Source: CALMFQ01 sp964495595
GTDB taxonomy: Bacteria; Pseudomonadota; Gammaproteobacteria; Burkholderiales; SCOH01
Reading direction: 5' to 3'
Assembly (NCBI GenBank): GCA_964495595.1
Contig: CAZBWH010000038.1
Span: forward strand, 1 to 28,527
Length of the DNA: 28,527 nt
Positions 15,911 through 22,949 of the stretch are shown piece by piece (the first letter of the stretch is position 1; the number at the start of each line of letters is the position of its first letter). A program made the position numbers and the translations under genes. Below the pieces are notes generated by a model. The model did not search any database, was not told the origin of the DNA, and was given only the letters and a program-made list of their open reading frames with translations.

Positions 15911-18061
15911 TCAGAAATCCGCCGTGGCCGACGCCAGCACGGTGCGCCCGGCAGCCAGGGTGGCACGCGGCTCGGCAAAGCTGCCCGAGTAATAGTGGCG
16001 GTCGAACAGGTTGTTGATGTTCAGGCGCAAAGTGGCGTTGCGCCCTGCCACACGGGTTGTGTACCTCGCCCCGAGATCCAGCTGCCCCCACCCCGGAATC
16101 CGGTAGGTATTGGCGTTGTTCAGATACTGCCAGGAGGTGGCAATCACGCGGCCATTCAGGCTCAGGCCGGATAGCGGGGTATCCCACTCGGTACCCAGGT
16201 TGCCCTGCCAGCGCGGCACACCAAACAGTTGATTGCCTTGATTCACACCCCCGGCGGTTTTGGTCAACTCGCCCTTCAGATAGCTGGCGCCACCCAGTAC
16301 GCGCACTGTCGGCATCAGTTGGCCAAAGGTATTCCACTCCAGGCCACGCACCTGCGATTCGCCATCGTCGGAGGCCACCAGATTCGGGGCCGTGCCGCTG
16401 GTGATCAGCTCCGGCTTGGCGATCTGGAACAGGCTGACGGTGTTGGCAAAGCTCCCCTGTTGCCACTTCACGCCCAGCTCGGTCTGCTCGGTCTGGTAGG
16501 GCTTGAAATCCTGATCCTGGGCATAACCGTTGACCGCCTTGAGGCTGGCGCCCTGGCTCAAGCCCTCGACGTAGTTGGCATACAGTGAAACACCTTCGCC
16601 CCAGGGCTTGAACAGCACCCCGATTGCCGGGGTCACAGCCTTTTCATCGTAATCAGCGCTTACCGCGCCGGCTGCGTTATAGCTGGTCTGTTGCACTTGC
16701 TGCTGGCGCAGGCCAAGCGTCAGGCGCACGCTGTCCTGCATCAGCGCCAGCGTATCCACCAGGGCCAGGCTAGACAATGTGGATTCACTGCCCTTGTTCA
16801 GCGGCCCGGTTGGCAAGGCTGGCAGCGGCGGCACAATCGGGTTGTAAATATTGCTGGCCTGCATGCCGGTCACGGCAGACAGCGATCCCGATTCCAGATC
16901 AAGCCGGGTAGCCTGAACCACCAGCTCATGGCCTACCGCACCGGTGCCGAAATTGAAACGCGCCCCCGCTTCGGCAGACGCACCCTCCTCGTAGCCACGC
17001 TGGGCCACACCGCGCACCTGGGCATTGCCGTTGGGCTGGACGTTGTGCACATGTGTACCGTTGACCCAGCCGGAATAATCGTGCTGCCTGCGGCCGACAT
17101 TGGCAAACACCGAAACATGCCGGTTGAACACATAATCGGCTCGTGCAATCACTGCCTGGTTTTCCAGCTCGCCGGCAGCCGACGCCAGCTGATTGGCGCG
17201 TGGATCGGGTGCTGCCGGAATCGCCGGGTTGGCAAAACCGAACATCGCCGGCGAGCCGCCGGAGAAGGATTCCTTGCTGCTGTAGACATCCAGCGAGGCG
17301 GTCAGCGCCTCGCCGCGATAGTCGAGCGCAGCCGCAAGGAATTTGCGCGTCTTGTCCTGGCCATCCAGCGCGGTTTCGCCATCGCGATACGAACCATTGA
17401 CGCGCAAGCCCAGCACATTGTCGGCACCGAAACGACGGCCGACATCAACGCTGGTGCCAAGCTGGCTATCGCTCTGATAATCAACCGTCACCCGCGTCAG
17501 CGGAGTGTCGGCAGCGCGTTTGGGCACCAGGTTGATGACACCGCCAATTGCGCCGCTGGGTGCCATGCCTGTAAACATCGCACTCGGCCCGTTGAGCACT
17601 TCCACGCGCTCGACAAACTCCAGCGCGGAATGCCCCAGCGGTGCCAGCCCGTACATGCCGTTGATGGCCAGATCGGAAGAATGTACATCGAAGCCACGCA
17701 GGCGGAAGTTTTCGTAAGCGTGTGAATCCGAGGTAGTGAAACGCACCGAGGGGTTGTTCTTCAGCACATCCGCCACCGTTTTTGCGCCCTGATCCTCGAT
17801 CAGTTTGGCGGTGTAGCTGATGATGCTGAAAGGGGTGTCCATCACATCCTGGTTGCCGAGCAAGCCAAGCCCGGCGCCCTTTGCCACCTGCCCACCGGCA
17901 AAGGGCCGGGGCAGTTCCGTCGGGTTTTCCCGGCCATCCGTTACCTTCACGGCCGGCAGCTTGACCTCTTTTTCCGCCTCGGTTGCAGATTGAGCCGATG
18001 CCAGTTGCGGCAAGGCCAGCATACCGATTGCCAATGCAATCGGCTTGATTCGCAGCGCCAT
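15911..18061 (-). CDS. TonB-dependent siderophore receptor
   Basis: 716-residue outer-membrane receptor. A signal peptide (MALRIKPIALAIGMLALPQLASAQS) is followed by a TonB-box-like LPAVKVTD. The plug domain contains DTPFSIISYTAKLIEDQGAKT, RLRGFDVHSSDLAINGMYG and FVERVEVLNGPSAMFTGMAP, all typical of siderophore receptors (TIGR01783 type). The C-terminal barrel ends in a phenylalanine (TADF). The exact ligand cannot be read; xenosiderophore use is possible since no siderophore synthesis genes are present. The start ATG at 18061 has GGAG six bases upstream. It heads the operon with DUF3325, DUF3649 and PepSY, under a promoter with a Fur box. Confidence 0.95.
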   Translation of the reverse strand: MALRIKPIALAIGMLALPQLASAQSATEAEKEVKLPAVKVTDGRENPTELPRPFAGGQVAKGAGLGLLGNQDVMDTPFSIISYTAKLIEDQGAKTVADVLKNNPSVRFTTSDSHAYENFRLRGFDVHSSDLAINGMYGLAPLGHSALEFVERVEVLNGPSAMFTGMAPSGAIGGVINLVPKRAADTPLTRVTVDYQSDSQLGTSVDVGRRFGADNVLGLRVNGSYRDGETALDGQDKTRKFLAAALDYRGEALTASLDVYSSKESFSGGSPAMFGFANPAIPAAPDPRANQLASAAGELENQAVIARADYVFNRHVSVFANVGRRQHDYSGWVNGTHVHNVQPNGNAQVRGVAQRGYEEGASAEAGARFNFGTGAVGHELVVQATRLDLESGSLSAVTGMQASNIYNPIVPPLPALPTGPLNKGSESTLSSLALVDTLALMQDSVRLTLGLRQQQVQQTSYNAAGAVSADYDEKAVTPAIGVLFKPWGEGVSLYANYVEGLSQGASLKAVNGYAQDQDFKPYQTEQTELGVKWQQGSFANTVSLFQIAKPELITSGTAPNLVASDDGESQVRGLEWNTFGQLMPTVRVLGGASYLKGELTKTAGGVNQGNQLFGVPRWQGNLGTEWDTPLSGLSLNGRVIATSWQYLNNANTYRIPGWGQLDLGARYTTRVAGRNATLRLNINNLFDRHYYSGSFAEPRATLAAGRTVLASATADF

Positions 18062-18114
18062 GTTTTCTCCAAATAAAAAATGCTGGCTGGCGAATGCTGG
18101 CTTGCGTGTCCGTT

Positions 18115-18142
18115 TTGTAACGAACATAATTATAACGATAAT
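18115..18142 (+). promoter_or_regulatory. Possible rightward promoter for the esterase
   Basis: TTGTAA (18115-18120) and GATAAT (18137-18142) are 16 bp apart; the -10 lies inside the Fur box, so the same Fur dimer could repress both directions. Confidence 0.4.
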
Positions 18143-18157
18143 CATTCTCATTGTGAA
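18129..18157 (-). promoter_or_regulatory. Leftward promoter of the receptor operon
   Basis: On the minus strand TTCACA (18157-18152) and a perfect TATAAT (18134-18129) are separated by 17 bp. The Fur box covers most of the spacer and part of the -10, the expected geometry for iron repression. Confidence 0.65.
18131..18149. promoter_or_regulatory. Fur box
   Basis: TATAACGATAATCATTCTC matches 16 of 19 positions of the classical Fur consensus GATAATGATAATCATTATC, with an intact core GATAATCATT. It lies in the divergent region between a siderophore receptor and an esterase, over both predicted promoters. Confidence 0.8.
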
Positions 18158-18197
18158 TAGCTGGCCGGAAATTGGCCAGATCAAACGGAACCAAGCC

Positions 18198-20045
18198 ATG
18201 CCCGATTTTTTGCAACACCAGCGCGGCGAAGATCGTCGCGAGCCGGACAGGAACAAGCAGCCGGGTGTGCCTGCCTTTGTAGCGCATGGCGTAGCCATCC
18301 AAGGGGAAAGCCGCGACAAACGGGGCGTTGCTCCTGCCTGCGCAGCCCTTTTGCTGGGGCTGGCCACGGCAAGCGCGGCAGCAGATACGCTGCCGACGCA
18401 TGCCGGCCGGCTCGACGCGGGCAGCCATCAGCAGCACACAATCCAGACAGTCACAGGCGACTATGTGCATGGCCGCCTCAGTGGCGGCGGCATGCTGCTC
18501 ACGCTGCAGGATCGGCAAGGGCGGCCGGTGCGGGTGCTTGCCAAGGGCCGGCGTGATGAGGAGGAATTCATGTTTGTTGCCGGCAGCAACGGGCCATATC
18601 GACTGGATGTACAAGCATCGGCAGCAGGCAACTATCGCCTCGACATCCTGCAACGCATACAGCGTGAGGCACAGACACCCCCTGCCGACATGCCCGAAAG
18701 CCCCCGGCTGCAAGCCTTGCTGCAGGCAGGTGGCGATACGGCGGCGTTCTGGCGCGACATCCAGCGCGAAGGCGCACCGCTGGTCGAATCCGCAGGCGTG
18801 GTACCCGCACTGGGGCAACACGAACGTCTGGTGACGTTCCTCTGGCGCGGTACTGGCTTGAGTCGTCGTGGCACCGCAGACGGCGGCGCGAAGCACCACG
18901 CCGGGATGCCCTCGCCCGCCAGTGCAGCAGATCAGCCGGCAACCACGCGCAGCGTTCGCCTGTTCGGCAGCCCCTCGGCCGACCACGACGCGTTGCAGCC
19001 ACTGGCCGGCACCGATGTCTGGTACCGCAGCTATCGCCTTCCGGACAGCACGCGCCTGGCTTATCGACTGGCGCCAGACGTGCCGGAACTTGACGCCCCG
19101 GCCGCAGTGCGCCGACGTGCGATCCTTGCGACGGCGCAGCGCGACCCCTTCAACAGCAAGAGCGTGCCGGCAAAGCCGCTGGATATGTCTGATGGTGACT
19201 CTTTGCTGGAGCTGCCAGCGGCACCTGTCGCGCAATGGAATACGCCACAACCCGGCGTGCCCACCGGCTCGCTGGAAACCCGCCGGCTCACCAGCCAGGC
19301 ACTGGGCAACAGCCGCACCATCCATCTCTACCGGCCTGCCGGCTGGCAAGCCACAGCCACAGCCACAGCCACAGATAATGCACTGCTGGTGCTGTTTGAT
19401 GGCGAAAGCTACATCGAAGACGTGCCGACCCCGACAATTCTCGACAACCTGATCGCCGCCGGCCGCCTGCCACCAACAGCCGCGATTTTCATCACCAACC
19501 CGAGCAACCGGACACGCAGCCGCGAACTGCCGCCCAACGACAATCTGGCACGCTTTCTAGCCGAGGAGCTGATGCCCTGGGCCAGAACGCAGGGCATACA
19601 TGCCGCAGCCAGCCACACGGTGATTGCCGGCGCGAGCTATGGCGGGCTGGCCGCCACCTGGGCCGGATTCACCCATCCGCAGCTGTTCGGCAACGTCTAC
19701 AGCCAGTCCGGCTCGTTCTGGTGGGCACCGGACAGCGATACCGACGACAGCTATTCACGCCCGGCCGAGTGGCTGACGCAGCGCTTTGCCAACTCGCCAC
19801 GCCTGCCGCTGCGCGTGCACCTTGAGGCTGGCCTGTTCGAACTTGGCTACAACGGCCAGTCCGGTATCCGCGATACCACACGCCACCTGCGCGATGTCCT
19901 GATGGCCAAAGGCTACTCGGTCAGCCACCGTGAATACGCGGCGACGCATGGCTTTGAGCACTGGCGCACCAGTTTTGCCGATGGTTTGCTGGCACTGCTC
20001 GGCTGCAAACAGGCCGCATCCCCCTGCCGCCTTGCCAACAACTGA
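18198..20045 (+). CDS. Exported enterochelin esterase-like (Fes/IroE family) protein
   Basis: 615 residues from ATG at 18198. A C-terminal alpha/beta-hydrolase esterase domain (about 395-600) has the nucleophile motif GASYGG (Ser480) and a likely catalytic His584 in THGFEHWR. An N-terminal Fes-like domain precedes it (VTFLWRGTG, DVWYRSYRLPDSTRLAYRLAPD, RDPFNSKS). Such enzymes hydrolyse ferric-siderophore esters to release iron. A signal-peptide-like stretch (RGVAPACAALLLGLATASAAAD) lies about 50 residues after the ATG, an unusually long leader. A GTG at 18267 would shorten it, so the start is uncertain. If exported, the enzyme would act in the periplasm rather than the cytosol as Fes does. 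Divergent from the receptor and probably Fur-controlled. Confidence 0.85.
   Translation: MPDFLQHQRGEDRREPDRNKQPGVPAFVAHGVAIQGESRDKRGVAPACAALLLGLATASAAADTLPTHAGRLDAGSHQQHTIQTVTGDYVHGRLSGGGMLLTLQDRQGRPVRVLAKGRRDEEEFMFVAGSNGPYRLDVQASAAGNYRLDILQRIQREAQTPPADMPESPRLQALLQAGGDTAAFWRDIQREGAPLVESAGVVPALGQHERLVTFLWRGTGLSRRGTADGGAKHHAGMPSPASAADQPATTRSVRLFGSPSADHDALQPLAGTDVWYRSYRLPDSTRLAYRLAPDVPELDAPAAVRRRAILATAQRDPFNSKSVPAKPLDMSDGDSLLELPAAPVAQWNTPQPGVPTGSLETRRLTSQALGNSRTIHLYRPAGWQATATATATDNALLVLFDGESYIEDVPTPTILDNLIAAGRLPPTAAIFITNPSNRTRSRELPPNDNLARFLAEELMPWARTQGIHAAASHTVIAGASYGGLAATWAGFTHPQLFGNVYSQSGSFWWAPDSDTDDSYSRPAEWLTQRFANSPRLPLRVHLEAGLFELGYNGQSGIRDTTRHLRDVLMAKGYSVSHREYAATHGFEHWRTSFADGLLALLGCKQAASPCRLANN
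19350..19373 (+). repeat. In-frame hexanucleotide tandem repeat
   Basis: Four perfect copies of GCCACA inside the esterase gene encode alternating Ala and Thr between the N-terminal and catalytic domains. Gain or loss of units would alter linker length without a frameshift. Confidence 0.85.
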
Positions 20046-20051
20046 TCGCCA

Positions 20052-20125
20052 CATCGCTGCAGGCCGCTCTGGCATTGCCTCACAGGCCGGCCTGCAGGCC
20101 AATACCAGAGCGGCCTGCAGGGCAG
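20052..20125. repeat. 74-bp palindromic repeat, copy 2
   Basis: Second copy of the repeat at 13548-13621, same orientation, 73 of 74 identical. Here the 16-bp arms (20057-20072 and 20105-20120) pair perfectly. It begins 6 bp after the esterase stop codon and could also serve as a 3' hairpin for that mRNA, although no T-run follows. Confidence 0.9.
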
Positions 20126-20365
20126 GCGCCTGACAGGTGTTTGTGGCTGCGGTGCAAACGGCTCATCACTGCTGCCGGCCGGGGTGTGCGGGATAGGCCA
20201 CACGCGGCGCCACGGTTAAGGCCGGCATCCCCCGCCGGGCGCTGCAAGGCCCGTGGATGCTGGCTTGCAGACCGATTGACCGGACTGGCGCATTGCCGGG
20301 CGGTGGGGCAGTCATTTCAGCTCATCCGGGCCGCAAATCTGCGTTAATTCATTGTTTTTTATTGG

Positions 20366-20393
20366 CATATTTCTGCACAGTCATATTTCTGCA
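20366..20393 (+). repeat. Pair of 12-bp direct repeats before the phytate operon
   Basis: CATATTTCTGCA occurs perfectly at 20366-20377 and 20382-20393, start to start 16 bp. The second copy lies within the candidate Pho box. Tandem sites of this kind often bind a regulator, here presumably one acting on the operon beginning at 20466. Confidence 0.6.
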
Positions 20394-20395
20394 AT
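20378..20395 (+). promoter_or_regulatory. Candidate Pho box
   Basis: CAGTCATATTTCTGCAAT agrees with the PhoB consensus CTGTCATAWAWCTGTCAY at 14 of 18 positions, counting degenerate positions; the first half-site is nearly intact and the second is weaker. A poor -10-like TTAACT lies 10 bases downstream (20405-20410), as in PhoB-activated promoters. Phosphate-starvation control would fit a phytase operon. PhoB binding is a prediction only. Confidence 0.45.
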
Positions 20396-20465
20396 GGCGC
20401 CGGCTTAACTTCGGCCTCCTGACAGCGGCAGCCCTGCCGCCTTGACGCCATTTCAGGAGATGCAC

Positions 20466-22949
20466 ATGCACCACCCTTACCCCAGCCCGGCCAGTGCCGG
20501 ATTTCGCCACACCTTGCTGGCGCTGTGTCTGGCCGGCGCGCTGAGCCCGGTTCAGGCGGACGACACCACGCTGCAGACGATTGTGGTACACGGCCAGGCC
20601 GAGAGCCTGAACAACGCGCTCGATCTGCAGCAGGCGGCCGACAATATTGTCAGTGCGGTGAGTGCCGACGACATTGGCCAGTTGCCCGACACCAATGCCG
20701 CCGAGGCGTTGCAGCGGGTGCCGGGCGTGACGCTGGAGCGCGATCAGGGTGAAGGGCGTTATGTGCGGGTGCGCGGCGCCGGGCCGGATCTGAACAGCGT
20801 GACCATCAACGGCACGCTGGTGCCGGCGCCGGAAAGCGAACGCCGCGCGGTGGCGCTGGACGTGATTCCGGCGGCGCTGATCCGCTCGCTGGAAGTGAGC
20901 AAGACACAAACGCCGGATCAGGACGGCAACGCGCTGGGCGGTTCGGTGGAAGTAAAAACCCTGTCGGCATTTGATCACCCAAGCCGTTTTGCACGGGTGG
21001 ATGTGGAAGGCAGCTACGACGACAACGCCGGCAAGACCAGCCCGAAACTGGCCGCCGCTGTCAGCGACCGTTTTGCCGACGGCAAGCTGGGCGTGGCCGC
21101 CGGCATCAGCCTGGAGCAGCGCGAATTCGGCTCGGACAATGTGGAAACCGGTGGTGCCTGGAAATTCAAGAGCCAGGCGCAGCTGGAAGAATTCGAACAG
21201 CGCCGCTACGACATCACCCGCGAACGCCTGGGCGGCGCGCTGAATCTGGATTACCGCCCCGACAGCAAGCAAAGCTACTACCTGCGCAGCCTGGCCAGCC
21301 GTTTCAGCGATGAGGAAGAACGCCAGGCACACGCCATCGAATTCGACAAGGCGCAGACCGAGGGTGTGCTGGGCAAGGCGGAAAGCGCGCGCGAGCTGAA
21401 ATCGCGCAAGGAAACCCAGGACATCCTGTCGCTGGTGCTTGGCACCGAACAGCAGCTGGGCGACTGGAAGCTGGATCTGGCACTGGCCAGCAGCAAGGCC
21501 AGCGAAGATACGCCGGAACACATCGCCGGCGCAGTGTTCAAGTCGAACGACGATTTCAGCAAGGTGGGCTTTGGCGACACGCGCAAGCCCGAGCTGATCG
21601 GCCCGGACAGCATGTACGACCCGGCGCAATTCACGCTTGACGAGGCGGAACAGGTAAAACAGCAAACCGAAGACCGCGAGCACAATCTGCGCTTTGACCT
21701 GGGCCGCAGCGTGCAGCTGGCCGGCATGCCGCTGGAGCTGAAATTCGGCGCCAAGCTCAGCCGCCGCAAGAAAACCAACGACAGCGATGTGTGGCAATAC
21801 GAAGGCCTGAACCAGGCCCCCTCGCTGGCCGCCGCCAGCGACGGCGAGGTGAGTTACGGGCTCGGCCGCTTCGGGCCGCGCATCAGCCGTGGCGCGGTGC
21901 AGGGCTTTATCGACGGGCTGAATCGCGGCGATTATTACAATGAGGAAGAATCGCGCGTCAACGATTTCACCCTGCACGAAGACATCAACGCCGGCTATCT
22001 GCAGGGCACGCTGAATGCCGGGCTGTGGCGCATTCTCGGCGGCCTGCGCTACGAAGGCACCCGCTTCAGCGCCAGCGGCACCGGGGTCAACAATGGCACG
22101 TTTGTCGCCAACGAAGTGAACAACGACTACCACAACTGGCTGCCGGCACTGCACGCCCGCCGCGATCTGGACGCCAGCACCGCCCTGCGCGCGGCCTGGA
22201 CCAAATCGGTGGTGCGTCCCACCTTCGGCCAGCTGGCGCCGGGCTTTGTCATCGACGGCGACGAAGCGCAGTTCGGCAACCCGACGCTGCAGCCGATGCG
22301 TTCGGACAATCTCGACCTGGGCATCGAGCGCCGTCTGGGTTACGCCGGGGTGTTGTCGGCCTATGTGTTCTACAAGGACATCAAGAATTTTGCCTACCAG
22401 ACCGATGTGGCCGGCAGCGGCCAATGGGCGGCATTCGACGAGGCGATCACCTTTGCCAACGGTGAAAAAGGCACGCTCAAAGGCCTGGAGCTGGCATGGT
22501 CGCAAACCTTCCGCCAGTTGCCGGCACCGTGGAACGGCCTGCTGGCCGGCGTCAACGCCAGCGTGGTCAGCTCCAATGCCCGGCTGGAAAGCGCCACCGG
22601 CAGCGGCCGCGAGATTCCGCTGCCCAACCAGTCCGACCGCAGCGCCAACCTGATGCTGGGTTACGAGGCCGGCGCATTCGGCGCGCGCGTGGCGCTCAAC
22701 TACAAATCGGCCTATCTGCTGGAAACCGGCGATATCAACGATGCCAGCCACGATCTGTACGTTGACGGGCAGACGCAGCTCGATCTGTCGCTGCGTTATG
22801 CGCTCAACAAAAACACGCAGCTGGTGTTCCAGGCGCTGAACCTGACTGACGAGAAATATTATGTCTACACCGGCGAGCGCGCCTACAACGCGCAATACGA
22901 GAGTTACGGCCCGAGCTACAAGCTGGGCATCAGCTGGAGTCTGAACTGA
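20466..22949 (+). CDS. TonB-dependent receptor, Caulobacter/Xanthomonas type, probably for inositol phosphates
   Basis: 827 residues. A signal peptide (about residues 1-30, ending PVQADD) precedes a TonB-box-like TLQTIVVHG. The plug begins DIGQLPDTNAAEALQRVPGV, the hallmark of the TIGR01782 receptor class that often takes up carbohydrates and related polyols rather than siderophores. The barrel ends YKLGISWSLN, without the usual terminal aromatic residue. The start at 20466 has AGGAG exactly 6 bases upstream; ATG at 20460 would have none. The stop overlaps the phytase start by one base. From this coupling I infer that the ligand is phytate or a partly dephosphorylated inositol phosphate; the sequence alone does not prove it. 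Confidence 0.92.
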   Translation: MHHPYPSPASAGFRHTLLALCLAGALSPVQADDTTLQTIVVHGQAESLNNALDLQQAADNIVSAVSADDIGQLPDTNAAEALQRVPGVTLERDQGEGRYVRVRGAGPDLNSVTINGTLVPAPESERRAVALDVIPAALIRSLEVSKTQTPDQDGNALGGSVEVKTLSAFDHPSRFARVDVEGSYDDNAGKTSPKLAAAVSDRFADGKLGVAAGISLEQREFGSDNVETGGAWKFKSQAQLEEFEQRRYDITRERLGGALNLDYRPDSKQSYYLRSLASRFSDEEERQAHAIEFDKAQTEGVLGKAESARELKSRKETQDILSLVLGTEQQLGDWKLDLALASSKASEDTPEHIAGAVFKSNDDFSKVGFGDTRKPELIGPDSMYDPAQFTLDEAEQVKQQTEDREHNLRFDLGRSVQLAGMPLELKFGAKLSRRKKTNDSDVWQYEGLNQAPSLAAASDGEVSYGLGRFGPRISRGAVQGFIDGLNRGDYYNEEESRVNDFTLHEDINAGYLQGTLNAGLWRILGGLRYEGTRFSASGTGVNNGTFVANEVNNDYHNWLPALHARRDLDASTALRAAWTKSVVRPTFGQLAPGFVIDGDEAQFGNPTLQPMRSDNLDLGIERRLGYAGVLSAYVFYKDIKNFAYQTDVAGSGQWAAFDEAITFANGEKGTLKGLELAWSQTFRQLPAPWNGLLAGVNASVVSSNARLESATGSGREIPLPNQSDRSANLMLGYEAGAFGARVALNYKSAYLLETGDINDASHDLYVDGQTQLDLSLRYALNKNTQLVFQALNLTDEKYYVYTGERAYNAQYESYGPSYKLGISWSLN

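Larger units (their letters stand above)
20126..20465. other. Intergenic region upstream of the phytate operon
   Basis: No gene is supported in this stretch. Its left part is GC-rich with a minor CCGGC/GCCGG hairpin (20222-20238). The part around 20345-20395 turns AT-rich and carries the direct repeats and candidate Pho box listed separately. A ribosome binding site AGGAG at 20455-20459 fixes the receptor start at 20466. Confidence 0.7.

Noticed and set aside
17481..19349. 622-codon minus-strand open frame spanning the Fur region
   Set aside because: It crosses the divergent promoter and overlaps both the receptor (other frame) and the esterase; no recognisable protein.
20075..20347. 90-codon plus-strand open frame between the esterase and the phytate operon
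   Set aside because: It starts inside the 74-bp repeat, is Arg/Pro-rich and has no ribosome binding site or recognisable motif; regarded as non-coding.
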